The translations under genes were made by a program, and so were the position numbers. A stretch of DNA of 64,000 nucleotides from Dactylorhiza incarnata. Lineage: Eukaryota; Streptophyta; Magnoliopsida; Asparagales; Orchidaceae. Every line of letters begins with the position of its first letter. The stretch's first letter is position 1. Below the pieces are notes generated by a model. The model saw nothing but the letters and a program-made list of their open reading frames with translations, was not told where the DNA came from and did not search any database. Shown here piece after piece: positions 1 to 10,329 of the stretch. The stretch is taken from the NCBI GenBank assembly GCA_033032865.1, contig JAWHQI010001215.1, positions 38,006 through 102,005 of the forward strand. The letters are read 5' to 3'.

Positions 1-185
1 CTCTTTGAAGGTGACTTCTCCAACCTTGACTTTTCCATATACTTTTGTTTGTCCACAGTTGGATTCTCCAAATATTACTTTTGGTCCAAGCTTTGCCTTA
101 TAGTTGTTCAGATTGGCCTTGCTTCCTGTCATGTGTTTTGAACAGCCACTATCCAAGTACCATTGTTCTTTTATTCTTGGATAGC
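1..185 (-). pseudogene. Copia protease fragment (start of pol), cut by window edge
   Basis: Reading the minus strand, an open frame contains WYLDSGCSKHMTG, the aspartic protease motif of plant Ty1/copia elements, where DSG is the catalytic triplet. A glycine- and valine-rich stretch typical of the following beta strands runs to the window edge. The enzyme would cut the Gag-Pol polyprotein inside the virus-like particle. Just upstream a PKVVWV peptide, usual in SIRE-like elements before the protease, is followed by an in-frame stop. The fragment is certain as a family assignment; its 3' continuation is outside the window. Confidence 0.85.
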
Positions 186-676
186 TATGTACCCGCAAAG
201 ACAGAAAAACAATCTATTTGTTCCTGACCCAGACTACCTTGGGTCTTTTTGAATTTCCACAAAAATCAGAAATAAATGACATTTCAGGTTGGTCCTTATA
301 ACCTTGTGGATGATATCTACTTGGAGTTATTATCCATTAAGTGAAAGGATTGATAGTATGTGAAGAATATGAATTGTTCAGATTTGTTGTATATTTTCTG
401 TTCGATGAACTGTGCTAAGTCCATCGATCGTCGTTCGACGAATAGATGTGCTTTCGTCGAGCGCCCTTCGAATAATAACTATACAGGAAATCTGTCTTCA
501 GAGTTCGTCGATCTCCGTTCGACGAAGTGAATTCATTTCGTCGAGCTCCGTTCGACGAATTCTGCTGAATTCCTTTATTCTTGACAGCCTTACTTGAAAT
601 GTTTTTATTTACATCTACAACCTCTTTGATCTTAGCAGAAATGAATTATATAGGTGTAAATAATATATTTTCTTAA
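186..676 (-). pseudogene. Gag-protease linker of the SIRE-like element, rich in TTCGTCGA-type motifs
   Basis: This stretch lies between the gag coiled coil and the protease of the same minus-strand element. Translation gives Arg-Ser-Thr-rich peptides broken by several stops, so I treat it as decayed linker sequence. Positions about 400-565 contain a cluster of TTCGTCGA, TTCGACGAA and ATCGATCG motifs. The same motifs fill the LTR of this element at 3555-4120. I do not know whether they are coding relics or an inserted LTR piece. Confidence 0.5.
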
Positions 677-2289
677 TTAAATGTGGCTCACTTGATGAAG
701 CACCCAAGCCAGTTTGCTATTAAGTTTAGCATTAATAGTGCTTATTATGTCCATCAGTTTGATGCATCTCCCATTTAGGAATTCTTCAAATTTCTTGGCC
801 TCAGAAAGTTTATTATCAAGGAGAATAATTTGTTCTCTATAGGCAGCCAAATCTTTCTTAAGATTTACATTTTCTTCACTTATTTGATTCATTTCAGCTA
901 GTTTATTTCTGAGAGTGATTATTTCCTTCTCAGATTTTATTAAGTCTAAGCAAAGAACCTTGAATTCATCCTTGAATTCAACTAAATTGAAATCAAAATT
1001 AGAAATTACCTAATCTGCATCATTGTCAGCTTCAGTTTCTGATTCTTCTTCTTCTGAGTTGTTTGCTGAGGCATTGATAGCCATCATGCAGAAGTTCTTC
1101 TCTTCTTCATCATCTTCATCATCAGAAGAGCTGGATGAAGAAGCACTTGTTGACTCACTGCTTGAGTCATAAATTGCCATCAGGCACTGATCATTCTCCT
1201 TTGATTCTTCTTCATCATCAGAAGAACTTGATGAAGATTCTGATTTAGTTTCACTCCAGGTTTCTGCTACAAATCATCTTCCCTTGTGTTTGTGCTTGTA
1301 GGAGGAAGATTTGCTAGAGTGCTTCTTGTCTTCCTTTTCTTTTCTCTTTTCCTTCTTATCCTTCTTGTTTTGATTCTCTGGACAGTCAGGTACAATGTGT
1401 CCTGGTTTCCTGCCACCAAAACATATAATTTCTTTAGATGGAGCTTTGTAATACCTTGATTTTTCATGGCTCCTGGATGACTTTCTCCTGAAGTCTTTTC
1501 TTGCCATCTTGTAGAATCTGTTGGCAAGTAGACTCATCAACTTCTCATTCTCAAGAGTCTCTTCTTCTTCTGTAGCTTTGAAGGCAATGTTCCTTTCCTT
1601 CTTTGTTGGTGGAGAAGAAGTGGACTGTTCAGCTTCTCTGGATTTGACAAGCTGCTCATAGGACTTGAGCTTGCCTAAAAATGTTTCAGTAGTAATCTCA
1701 TTGATGCTTATGGCTTCCTTGATAGGCCAGATCCTAGAGTCCCAAGTGCTAGGGAAGCACATTAGTATCTTGTCATTGATCTCAGTGATAGAGATCACTT
1801 TGTCCAAAGATTTCAGCTCATTAATTATGAGACCGAGCCTATTATACATATCATCAACTGTCTCAACTTCTCCCTTTTTGAAATTCTCATATTGAGAAAT
1901 GATGTGGGATCTCCTGTCCTTTCTTACATCAGCAAACCCTTCAACCATATTGTTGAGTGAGATCCATATCTCTCTTGCAGAAGTGCATTCTACCACTCTT
2001 TGAAAAATGTCATCAGACATTTTTTGAGCAAGAATATTCATGGCTTTTGCATCAGCACTCCTTTGCTTTTTATGGGCTTCAGTCCACTCAGGAGGTGGAA
2101 TAACATTGTTGGTAGTGGTGGCTTCAGCACTAGTTGTTGATGTGGGAGCTGGAGGCCCTATCAAAATCACATTGAAAATTTCTTCATCAATAGAGTTTAT
2201 GTATAACCTAATCCTTGCTTTCCATAGTGCAAACTTATTGAGAATGCACATAGGAGATCATGTGCTTGAATACTCTTTGTTTTGTGCCA
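677..2289 (-). pseudogene. Copia gag (UBN2/DUF4219-type) with degenerate zinc knuckle and acidic coiled-coil tail
   Basis: The likely original ATG is at 2289; an in-frame TGA follows after ten codons, and the next ATG is at 2251. From there an open frame runs to a TGA at 1274. It contains the conserved Ty1/copia capsid region (ALWKARIRLYI near the start, EIWISLNNMVEG mid-protein) and a knuckle CFGGRKPGHIVPDC in which the second cysteine is replaced by glycine. The same frame continues past the TGA through a Ser/Asp/Glu-rich stretch with the repeated peptide CLMAI/CMMAI. It meets a TAG near 1013 and ends in a heptad-like coiled coil at 677-892. Gag would form the particle and bind RNA. At least three nonsense codons and the lost cysteine make it a pseudogene. 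Confidence 0.85.
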
Positions 2290-2390
2290 TGAGTTTTTTA
2301 AAACAAAAAATAAATAAAAACTCTAAAATTAATTTAGATCTAATTGATCTTTATGATTCAGGTGTTAGCCTGTAAAATAAAATCAACTAC

Positions 2391-2402
2391 CCTCTGATAC
2401 AC
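2391..2402 (-). promoter_or_regulatory. Primer binding site of the SIRE-like element
   Basis: On the minus strand, two bases after the LTR end, the sequence TGTATCAGAGG resembles TGGTATCAGAGC, the complement of the initiator methionine tRNA 3' end used by most plant copia elements. One G is missing. Its place between LTR and gag fixes the orientation and identifies the LTR as the 5' one. Confidence 0.75.
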
Positions 2403-2404
2403 TT

Positions 2405-4583
2405 TGAAAGTGGAGGTTAGATCTTAATATTACTCTAGAGGGGGGGGGGGTGAATATAGTATTAAAAACTTTTTATTAGTTTTATTGTGGAATTGAAAAT
2501 ATTGATATATATGTGTATATTGAGTGAGTAATAAAAACAAACACAAAGAAGGCACACAGCACATACACAGAAAAGTAAAACAATCACAGAGGACACAAGG
2601 AGCTATAGTAGTTCCCCAATAAATCTGGGTACGTCTACTCTTCTACCACCCTTGGTAGGAATCCACTAGGATTTTTGATCAGGTGCCCTAACACCAATGA
2701 GCTTTTGATAAGGTGCCCAAAAACCAAGCTGGATTTTTTGATCAGGTGTCTTGCCACCAAGAGGTAAACTTTTGAAGGGAGTTTTAACCCTATACAAAAT
2801 GGGATAAAGAGAGGTTTAGATTGTTCTTCTCTGTCAATATGTTGAGAGAAGACTCTAGTGGATGTTGATGTAGAAAAGGCTTCCTCTGTCTGATATGAGA
2901 GTGTTTGACAGTAGATTGACTGGAAGCTTTCTTTTGAATGTATGAGCAGATCTTCCTGTAGCTGATAGATCTGAGAGGATAACTCCTTCAGATTTTTGTT
3001 GTTCTTTTGAAGATCTGAACTTGCAGCAAATGAGTGAGAGAAGTATTGTTGAAGATGTTCTCAGTATGTAAGAGCTGCTAAAGGAAGAAGAAGATCTGTG
3101 TGCTTTTTGTTCTTCTTGTTCTTCCTGTATTTCTCACTTTCTTTTTCCTTTTTCTGTACAGCTTTCTAAAAAAATATGTTCTATACTAATTCTTGTCGTG
3201 AAAGTTGCTGAACTATGGAAGTATTTTCTGTTGTATCTTCTTCCTGTTTTACTTTTGAAAATCTCTGACAGAAATTAATTGCAAATCCCTTATATTAAGG
3301 AATATAATATATCTGAAGAGATATTTTGAAAACACAAATCTACTGCGCCATTTACCTTTTTCCTTTTCCATGGATATGTCCTTTTCCAAGAAATGTCAAC
3401 GGCTATAATCTTGAAATAATAAAAGGAAATATATTATCCTTACTTATCTGATATAAAAGAGCCGTTGCTGTAGTCGATCTGAGTTCAGAGAATGAAATGA
3501 TATAATCTTCTGAAACTTTCTGAACTTAAATATGAATTCTTTGATCTGGACAAAATTCGTCGATCTCAATAATTTTCGTCGAGCTCAGAGCTGTGTTCGT
3601 AGATCTGAAAATATTCATCGAACGCAGATTCGTCGACCGCTGAACCGCTGAGACTAAAGATCGTCGACTGCTGAGACGCTGAGCCGCTGAGACGAGCTTG
3701 AAGCAAGCCGTTCGTCGAACGCAGAATGTAAGCCGTTCGTCGAACGCAGAGAGCAGTTCGTCGAACGCAGTGTGGAGTTCGTCGAACGCAGAATCTGAAT
3801 GAATTCTTGAGTTCTAACAGCCTAAACACTTGACCCATTGACTATACATTGGGCTCAACTTGATCCTAGTCAACAGATAGTGATCCAAGCCCAAATCAGA
3901 AATTGGGTTGTTCCAACACAGAGACAACGCTAGGCGTTATGTCTTAACGTTGGGCGCTAACCGTTCGACGAAATTACGTTCGTCGAAAATGCCGTTCGAC
4001 GAAATAGGAAGGCCGCTCGATGAATTGGAGTTCGACAAACTGAGCTACTGCATGACAATATTGCGTTCGATGAAATGAACTTGCGTTCGATGAATTTGAT
4101 GCAGTTCGACGAACTTTGAAGGGGAACAAAACTCAATTCCAACTCTTAACGCCCGCGTTGACTCCACAAACTGCCACAATCTTGATGGTTCCGCGATTTC
4201 AGCCACGACAGTGCATATAATTTCATTAAAGTATTAAAATTAACATTTGATTAATTATCTTTGAAATACAATAATTGTTTTCATTATCTCTGATTTTCTA
4301 GAATTGTATTTCATTAATGTTTTCATTAGTAAAATCTCATTGACATAATTCTGAGCAGATTAATTTTCTGAAGAGCTAACGCCCAGCGTTAACACCTAAC
4401 GCCAGGCGTTATCAACAGTAAGGAAAAAGTTTTGTTTCCCTTATCTGAGATATTAAAATATATTTTCCTAAAAAATATTCTGAAACTTCTGTCCCAAACT
4501 CTGATAAATTTAATTAAGATTTAAATTCCATAAAACCCTTATTCACCCCCCCCCCCCCTCTAAGGGCGCCGTAAGATCCAACA
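2405..4583 (-). repeat. 5' LTR of the SIRE-like element (2179 bp)
   Basis: The LTR starts on the minus strand with TGTTGGATC at 4583 and ends CCACTTTCA at 2405, next to the primer site. Near each end lies a run of G/C preceded by CTCTAGA or CCTTAGA and followed by TGAAT, in opposite orientation, so the two ends look like imperfect inverted repeats. Positions 2640-2770 hold three copies of a roughly 38-bp repeat with the core TGATAAGGTGCC. Positions 3555-4120 hold the palindromic TTCGTCGA cluster and 3920-3955 holds an AACGCnnGGCGTTA palindrome. A related solo LTR lies at 36750-38293. Confidence 0.85.
3555..4120. promoter_or_regulatory. Cluster of TTCGTCGA/TTCGACGAA motifs in the SIRE LTR
   Basis: More than a dozen copies or near copies of TTCGTCGAACGC, TTCGTCGATC and TTCGACGAA lie within about 570 bp, many in regular succession. 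TTCGACGAA and TTCGTCGAA are the two strands of one near-palindrome. The LTR start is at 4583, so the cluster lies in the first half of the LTR, where U3 enhancers are expected. I infer a regulatory role; no known factor is assigned. Confidence 0.45.
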
Positions 4584-5498
4584 CCCTCGAGTTACATGAG
4601 TCACTTGGAGATATTTGGTCTAGGTAGGAGTCTTAAGATCCTTATGGTGCCATGGATGTGCCCTGGTCCCCAGGAGTGGGTGTAACCCTCACCCCTTGAA
4701 GTTAGAAAGCAAGCGGAAAAGAAATTGGTTGTAGGGAGCTAGCACCGGTGGTAGCTTAAGCTAGCGCCGGCGGTAGCGGCCGAATCAGTGCACATGATTT
4801 CTTCCATGGTGGGTGGCTTAAATTTCCTAAAACTAAGTTAATGGTGGAATTACAAGCCTATAAGCAGCTGTCACCTAGTTGTGGAGTTTCAACATAATCC
4901 TTGGAAAGTTGGAATTGCATTTAATGCTAATTAATGCAAATATCTCTCTCTCTTCCTTCTCTCCCAACCCAAATGGGCTGAACTCTCCTAATCAGAGGTC
5001 CCTATTCAACATCTTCTTCTTATTTTTTTCTTCATCTTCTTCCTCACACCTCAAGGTGTTAACTTAGGGATCTTGAAGGAGCAAGCTTGGAGAAGGACTT
5101 GAGCTCGTCCGACTGCCGCAATGCCGCCGAGGAGACGACTGCGATCGTCAGCCAAAAATCAGTTGATTTCCGACCCCTCTCCCTTGGTGCTAGATCTGTA
5201 GATCTAATTAGGAGAGACATTGAGCTCAAAAGAGCATTATTTAGCGAGATTAATGGAGTTTCATAGGAAGTGTCCACACTAGAGCGTATGTTCTAGGGCG
5301 TCGTTCACTGCGTGTATGTCTTCAATCAACTCCCCTCTTTTGTACAAAGTTTAAGGATTTTATTTCGTGAAGATCGGTGGCCTAATGAGAGAGTATTAGA
5401 GGAGAGAAGGTGAAATGACCTAATTTTTTTAGGGGAAGATGATGAATAGTCCCTTGTTAAAGAGAGTTTTAATTATAATATTGCACTTGATTAATAAG
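4584..5498 (+). other. Probable LTR/leader remnant of the plus-strand chromovirus; gag deleted
   Basis: No gene is visible here. The stretch lies between the SIRE LTR and the protease relic of the plus-strand gypsy element. It contains a GCTAGCGCCGGCGGTAGC palindrome near 4770 like those in other gypsy LTRs of the window. A CT-rich tract at 4940-5045 and a leader-like region resemble the corresponding part of the chromovirus LTR near 43100. I infer that it is what remains of the 5' LTR and untranslated leader, with gag lost by deletion. LTR borders were not found. Confidence 0.4.
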
Positions 5499-5885
5499 GT
5501 AAACCTGCATACACCTTGTTCGATACGGTGCCTCACGCTCATTCGTCTCGGAGGAATCATAAACGATCTGGACCAAGTGCAGCACATTGAAGGCATCCAT
5601 AGGAAGGTACGACTTGCAGACGGTTCAGAGATATTATCATGCGCCAAGTGTAACATGTATATAGAGATTGGAGGAAGGATATTTGAAGCACCGATGACAC
5701 ATCTGAAAATGACAGATTTTGATCTGATCCTGGGTATGAATTGGTTGCATTGGAACCATGCTAAGATCGACTGCCCGACAAAGAAAATTATACTTCGGCA
5801 TGAAGATTATGGGGTAATGATCGAAGGTATTACCCCCACCTCCCATCTATTACTATCATATATTCAGGCGGTCAAAGCCCACTAG
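5499..5885 (+). pseudogene. Ty3/gypsy protease relic
   Basis: The region aligns by eye with the protease of the minus-strand chromovirus at 46990-47345. Both contain LDQVQHxEGIHR, AKCNMxxEIGG, and the flap-side motif FDLILGMNWLH (residues about 90-100 of the open frame). At 5524-5545 the expected active site DTGAS is disrupted by the loss of one G, which shifts the frame. This retropepsin would have matured the Gag-Pol polyprotein. It is dead. Confidence 0.8.
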
Positions 5886-5903
5886 CAGGGCGATGAGTTT
5901 TAG

Positions 5904-6645
5904 ATGATCTACTTTGAGATGAAGGAGATAGAGATTAGTATTGCAGAAGTACTGGTAGTTCGGGACTTTTCTGATGTCTTTCCGAACAAGCTGCCCAAAC
6001 TACCCCCGCATCGAGAGGTAGATTTCTGGATCCAACTAGTTCCGGGACCTAGACCCATTTCTATGGCCCATATAGGATGGCACCGAAGGAGCTTGCGGAT
6101 TTTCAGACGCAGCTTCAAGAGTTAGTAAATTCGGGGTTCGTCCGCCCAGCTCATCGCCTTGGGGAGCCCTAGCTCTATTCGTTAAGAAGAAGGACAGTTC
6201 GCTGCGACTATGTATAGATTATCGAGAGCTCAACCGGTTGACGGTCCGGAACACCTATCCATTGCCAAGGATCGACGAGCTTTTTTATCAGCTGGAGGGA
6301 GCGCACTGGTTCTCCAAACTTGACTTGCGGTTGGGTTATTATCAATTGAGGAATCTGGAGGAGGATATCCCGAAGACCGCCTTTAGTTCGAGGTATGGTC
6401 TATAAGAGTTTACTGGCTTGCCATTCAGATGCACGAATGCCCCTGCCACATTCATGAGCTTGATGAATACAGTATTCGAACCGTACCTGGATATCTTCGT
6501 GATAGTATTTATTGATGACATTCTGGTCTACTCAAGGACCGAGGAGGATCATGCACATCATTTAGCACTTGTTATGGGGAAGCTGAGGGAGAACAACTTA
6601 TTTGCCGCATTTAACTGGATAGCTCAGTGCGAGGCAGCATTCTAA
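5904..6645 (+). pseudogene. Ty3/gypsy reverse transcriptase relic, thumb deleted
   Basis: The frame begins with the RT N-terminal linker FSDVFPNKLPKLPPHREVDF, shifts frame near 6072, and continues through [16 protein letters not shown] interrupts it at 6403, and then comes FIDDILVYS, which carries the two catalytic aspartates. After NLFAAF the sequence jumps directly to QCEAAF. The RT thumb and connection, present in the related element at 45989-46945, are therefore missing. Frameshift, stop and deletion make this a pseudogene of a chromovirus-type polymerase. Confidence 0.85.
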
Positions 6646-7080
6646 GAGCTGAAGGACGAGCTCACCTCAGCCCCGATCCTTGCCCTTCCATCTAGGAAGG
6701 ATGGATTTCAGATATACACTAACGCCTCCTATCAGGGGATGGGTGCAATACTAATGCATCACGGGCACGCCATAGCATATGCATCGAGGCAGCTAAAGAA
6801 GCACGAGCAGAACTACCCAGTAAATGATTTAGAGCTCGGGGTTGTGATCTTCGCCTTGAAGATTTGGAGGCACTATCTTTTTGGGGTTCAATGTGAGATC
6901 TTTTCTGATCACAAGAACCTCAAGTATATAGATACTCACAAGGATCTAAACCTATGCCAGCGGAGGTGGCTAGAGTCCCTATGTGATTATGACTACACCA
7001 TGCACTATCATCCGGGGAAGGCAAACACGGTGGCGGATGCCTTGAGTAGGAGAGGCGGTACATCTGGATCTGAGCCCTGA
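6646..7080 (+). pseudogene. Ty3/gypsy RNase H relic
   Basis: The frame contains the RNase H markers [12 protein letters not shown] (the usual catalytic D of YTDAS is replaced by N), [28 protein letters not shown] and [15 protein letters not shown]. These are the standard order in Ty3/gypsy pol. The enzyme would remove the RNA strand during reverse transcription. The changed aspartate and the flanking stops indicate loss of function. Confidence 0.85.
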
Positions 7081-7598
7081 GTGATGGCTATGGAGCTGGT
7101 GAAGATGTTAGAGGACATGGATATCACATTGGTATCCAGGGACGATCCTGGGCGTACATAGAGAACATAGCTGCCCTGAGCATTACTTGTTACATCCGAC
7201 ACCGCATCAGGACACATCAGAGACAGGATGCAGCACTGGAGCCGGTATTCAGACTCCTGGGAGGGGGCAGCTCAGGATACTACTCATTACATGACAACCT
7301 TGTTCATTTTTGGGGAAGCATATACAAACCTGCGGGAGCTGTGATCCGGGAGGACATACTGAGAGAGGCTCCCTGCACCAAGTATTTGGTACATCCCAGA
7401 ATCGTCAAGATGTATGCCGATCTGCGGATGACAATGTTTTGGCCAGGTGTGAAGAGGGATGTCACCTATTTTGTCACCCACTGTGAGGTGTGCCAGAAGG
7501 TGATGGCAGAGTGTAGGTGCCCCGCTGGGTTGTTACAGCCATTACCAATCCCCGAGTGGAAGTTTGAAGATATATCCATGGATTTCGTTCACGGTCTG
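7081..7598 (+). pseudogene. Ty3/gypsy integrase N-terminal part, interrupted by the Athila-like insertion
   Basis: After a decayed linker, the frame at 7341-7598 shows VHPRIVKMYADLRMTMFWPG followed by THCEVCQK, the HHCC zinc-binding region. Next comes PLPIPEWKFEDISMDFVHGL, which leads into the catalytic core. At 7598 the coding sequence stops at the LTR of the inserted element and resumes at 12868. Stops between 7081 and 7340 show independent decay. Confidence 0.85.
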
Positions 7599-7769
7599 TG
7601 ATGAGTACTTTTTGTACTCATCTTTTAGTATAATTTTAATATAGTTTTAAAATGAATTTATATAATTTATATGTATTTTCTTATTTAATATGTTCCCTTT
7701 TAATTTTATAAACTAACTTAAGCATTTTCTGTGTTTTTAAGGATTTCTGGGCATTTTGAGCAAAATTGT

Positions 7770-8220
7770 CAAGTTCACGCCCAAGGTCACGGGCGTGACC
7801 AAGGGCTTGACAGCCAAAGATGTGTTCCAGACCTGCTGCCGCCATGCCAGGCGAATTCCGTGAAGTTTCGCCAAGTACACGCCCCAGGTCACGGGCGTGA
7901 CCCTATGTCACGGCCGCGACCCGCTGAGAGAATCAGAACCGCTGAGATCAAGCCTGCCACGTAAATTAAAATTACACACCCCAGGTCAGGGGCGTGACCA
8001 TGGGGCGTGACATCTAGTACACGAGCGTGACTCATCCAGCGCCATTTCCCGCCGAAGATTCCCGCCAGCAGCAAGTTTTAATGATTACACGCCCTAGGTC
8101 ACGGGCGTGACGCGTCCGAAACGCCTGCATTAAAGCCAGAACGCGCCCTCTCCACACCAGCACCGATCACGCCCCTTACACGCCCTTGGTCACGGGCGTA
8201 ACCAAAGGCATGTAACCTCA
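7770..8220. promoter_or_regulatory. Array of CACGGGCGTG motifs in U3
   Basis: Copies of GTCACGGGCGTGAC, with variants in which one arm is changed, recur at irregular spacing upstream of the TATA box. Each is an inverted pair of CACG/CGTG half sites. CACG and CGTG are core parts of several plant transcription factor sites (bHLH/bZIP and NAC families), so a promoter role is plausible, but it is inferred. Confidence 0.45.
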
Positions 8221-8230
8221 ATTTTGCAGC

Positions 8231-8238
8231 TATAAAAA
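8231..8238 (+). promoter_or_regulatory. TATA box of the Athila-like 5' LTR
   Basis: TATAAAAA follows the motif array and is about 400 bp from the LTR end. The matching site in the 3' LTR at 12449 reads TATGAAAA, a mutated copy; the related LTR fragment at 61042 keeps TATAAAAA. Confidence 0.6.
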
Positions 8239-8642
8239 GCCAGCTCCAGCAGATGTTTAAGGAGGAATTTTAGAGACAAATTTTTAGGATTAGAACTTTC
8301 TTTTCATGTTTTATTTTCATGTTTTAGTAGTTCTTGTAATCCTCCTTATTTATGCAATTTGTATTTTCAATTAAATAGTTTGTAGCTTCCTTTGCATAGT
8401 TTGTAATTTCTTTTATCAATAAAATAGTTTTATTTACTCTTTCTTCTCTTTCTTCATTGTTTTATTTTCTTTTTGCAAACTAACTCAAAGTTGTAATTGA
8501 TAAGATAATAGAGATTTTCTTGAAGTAAGAGTACTCAACCGCCCGGAGCCTAATATGACCTTGGTTTTTATAGCCTATACTACATTCGATACGGTACACT
8601 TTTCGTTGTTGTTTGTCGATATAGTTTTGCGCATCAAGTTTT

Positions 8643-8660
8643 TGGCGCCGTTGCCGGGGA
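8643..8660 (+). promoter_or_regulatory. Primer binding site (tRNA-Asp type)
   Basis: TGGCGCCGTTGCCGGGGA lies six bases after the LTR end. It is complementary to the 3' end of plant aspartate tRNA, the primer typical of Athila-type elements. This supports both the LTR border and the lineage. Confidence 0.85.
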
Positions 8661-8744
8661 CATGGTTGATATTTCGAAAAAAGAAATATCTATAAATTTT
8701 TTCGTTCTCTTTCTTCTCCCCCTTCTCTTAAAAATTAAAAAAAA

Positions 8745-8870
8745 ATTAAAAAATGTAATCTAAATTCTCGGAAAGGACGCTTTGGGCTTGAATTCCCATC
8801 ACAGCCTCTAGTACCTTGCGAGCCCTTCACCGGGTTGACCTTGGGAAGTCCGGGAAAAACTTAACCCGCT
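8745..8870 (+). repeat. Internal direct repeat, copy 1
   Basis: About 110 bp containing GGAAAGGACGCTTTGGGCTT, CCATCACAG and TAGTACCTTGCGAGCCCTT is repeated at 10680-10780. The two copies bracket the gag-like open frames. Such conservation of a non-coding block is unusual within a decaying element. Confidence 0.7.
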
Positions 8871-9011
8871 TTTTGAAAAAAAAATTTATATGAATATTTT
8901 TTTTAATACTCTAAAATTCCATTCATTTAAGTGAAAGTTGTTTCCTTTTTTTTATTCTTATTATGAAATTAGTAGAAGCGGTCGTTAAAATTACTGTGCT
9001 TCGAAACCAAA

Positions 9012-9548
9012 GTGAGGAATGTTATTATTGTAAAAATTGAACTCTTACAAGCCGCACGAAGGCGCCAGTTTAGTTGTTATTATTGTGGTGCGGCTCATCA
9101 AAGTGAGGAATGTTATTTACATTCATATTCTCAAAATAATTGTTATAAAAATAATTATCCTCAATATTATGCAAATAATTTTGATAATAATTACGATCAT
9201 AATTTTTTCTCTTTTCATGAAAATAATTTTTCAAACTTTGATGAAAATGTTTTTCCTAATGAGAATAATTTTTCGGCGTTTAATAATTTTTCGGCGTTTT
9301 ATAATTTTTCGGCATTTAATAATTTTTCGGCGTTTAATTGTTCTTCTAGCTCCGAAGTAGATCATTCCTCGTGGCAAGCTCACCCGGATAGTTCTCGGAG
9401 CAATGAAAATAAATCTTTAGATCCGAATTTTTGTTTTTCTTCTTGTACATCGCAATTTTCGTTCTCTAATTTTGGGGAATTTCCGCAGATCCAAATAGAT
9501 ACTTCCCCCCCCCCCCCCAAATTTAGAGGAAAATATTATTTCGTCTAG
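9012..9548 (+). CDS. Gag-like protein with N-terminal zinc knuckle and Asn/Phe-rich repeats
   Basis: This 178-residue frame has a knuckle CYYCGAAHQSEEC (C-X2-C-X3-H-X4-C) near residue 22, the spacing common in Athila/Tat Gag proteins. After it comes a very Asn-, Phe- and Ser-rich segment with four NNFSAF-type repeats encoded by an 18-bp tandem repeat (about 9263-9335). A capsid domain ahead of the knuckle is missing, so it is a truncated Gag. It would bind RNA if made. The frame closes just after a C run at 9506. Part of it is tandemly duplicated in the DNA at 9600-9780. Confidence 0.6.
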   Translation: MRNVIIVKIELLQAARRRQFSCYYCGAAHQSEECYLHSYSQNNCYKNNYPQYYANNFDNNYDHNFFSFHENNFSNFDENVFPNENNFSAFNNFSAFYNFSAFNNFSAFNCSSSSEVDHSSWQAHPDSSRSNENKSLDPNFCFSSCTSQFSFSNFGEFPQIQIDTSPPPPKFRGKYYFV

Positions 9549-9790
9549 TGTTTTTTCTAATTTTCGCGAGAATAATTCTTCGGCTTCTAATAATTTTTCT
9601 TCTAGCCCCGAAGTAGATTATTCTTGGTGGCAAGGTCACCCGGATAGCTCTCGGAGCGATGAAGATAATTCTTTCGATCCGAATTCTTGTTCATCTTCTT
9701 TTGCGCCGCAATTTTCTTTCTCTAATTTTGGGGAATCTCCACCGAATCAATTTGATACTTCCCCCTAAAATTTAGAGAAGAATTTTATTT
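9345..9790 (+). repeat. Tandem duplication of about 255 bp inside the gag-like region
   Basis: The block from TTCTAGCTCCGAAGTAGAT (9343) to the ACTTCCCCC tract recurs from 9598 to about 9770 with many substitutions, many of them keeping the coding sense. Both copies encode SSS/PEVDxSxWQxHPDSSRS-like peptides. The second copy is not in an annotated continuous frame because of a frame break after 9548. Confidence 0.7.
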
Positions 9791-9796
9791 CTTCTA

Positions 9797-10327
9797 GTGT
9801 TTTTTCCATCTTTGGATAATTTAGTTATGGAAGAACATGTGGTTTCATGTAAACCCATAACTTCTTTTACCAAAGATGAAGAAAACTTATTTTACCAAGA
9901 ATTTCTTAAAGTTATGCGCACCCCGGATGAAATAGAAGAAGAACAAGTTTCTTCCCCTACTCCACCTGGATTTAATTTTCTTTGTCATGAATATTCGCGA
10001 ATTTCTTCTATCCAACCAAAAATTCATGAAAATTTTGTGTCCGAAAATTTTATTCCGCTTGGTAATGCACTAGATTTTCCTAATGAAAATTTTATTTTAG
10101 AAAAGGAACAACGGGAGCTTAATTTTATATTTTCGCAAGCGCCTCCTCCTTGCGAAAAATTATCTGAATCGTTTACTTGTGATTCTTCAAAAACTAATAA
10201 TTTTCAGGTTGAAGATGAGTCGTTGCTACCCCAAAGAATTGATGATCCATATGCCGCTCATCTGTATAAATTCAAATCACCTCAGGTATGTATAGGTGAT
10301 TTGGATTTACATTTTCAAGATCAATGA
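9797..10327 (+). CDS. Second open frame of the Athila-like element, function unknown
   Basis: This 176-residue frame is acidic and Phe/Asn-rich. Peptides such as SFTKDEENLFYQEFLKVM and RTPDEIEEEQVSSPTPPGF show no catalytic motif I recognise. It follows the gag-like frame after about 250 bp and may be the C-terminal part of the same decayed Gag. It ends shortly before the typical Athila 3' block. I do not assign a function. Confidence 0.4.
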   Translation: MFFPSLDNLVMEEHVVSCKPITSFTKDEENLFYQEFLKVMRTPDEIEEEQVSSPTPPGFNFLCHEYSRISSIQPKIHENFVSENFIPLGNALDFPNENFILEKEQRELNFIFSQAPPPCEKLSESFTCDSSKTNNFQVEDESLLPQRIDDPYAAHLYKFKSPQVCIGDLDLHFQDQ

Positions 10328-10329
10328 CA

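Larger units (their letters stand above)
1..4583 (-). mobile_element. SIRE-like Ty1/copia retrotransposon, 5' part, running off the left edge
   Basis: On the minus strand the order is LTR (2405-4583), tRNA-iMet-like primer site, gag with a copia-type N-terminal domain and zinc knuckle, an acidic and coiled-coil gag tail, and the start of the protease at the left edge. This order, the TGTTGG LTR start and the long gag tail fit the SIRE/Maximus lineage. Integrase, reverse transcriptase and the 3' LTR would lie left of the window, so the far target-site duplicate cannot be checked. The base pairs just outside the LTR are CCCTC (4584-4588). Several nonsense codons show that the copy is dead. Confidence 0.85.
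7599..8636 (+). repeat. 5' LTR of the Athila-like element (1038 bp)
   Basis: It starts with the inverted repeat GATGAGTAC-TTTTT-GTACTCATC and ends GCGCATCA. The middle (7770-8220) carries about seven copies of a GGTCACGGGCGTGACC-type motif and related CACGCCC/GGGCGTG half sites. A TATA box follows at 8231. It differs from the 3' LTR by an 18-bp and a short second indel and scattered substitutions, so the insertion is fairly recent but not new. Confidence 0.9.
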
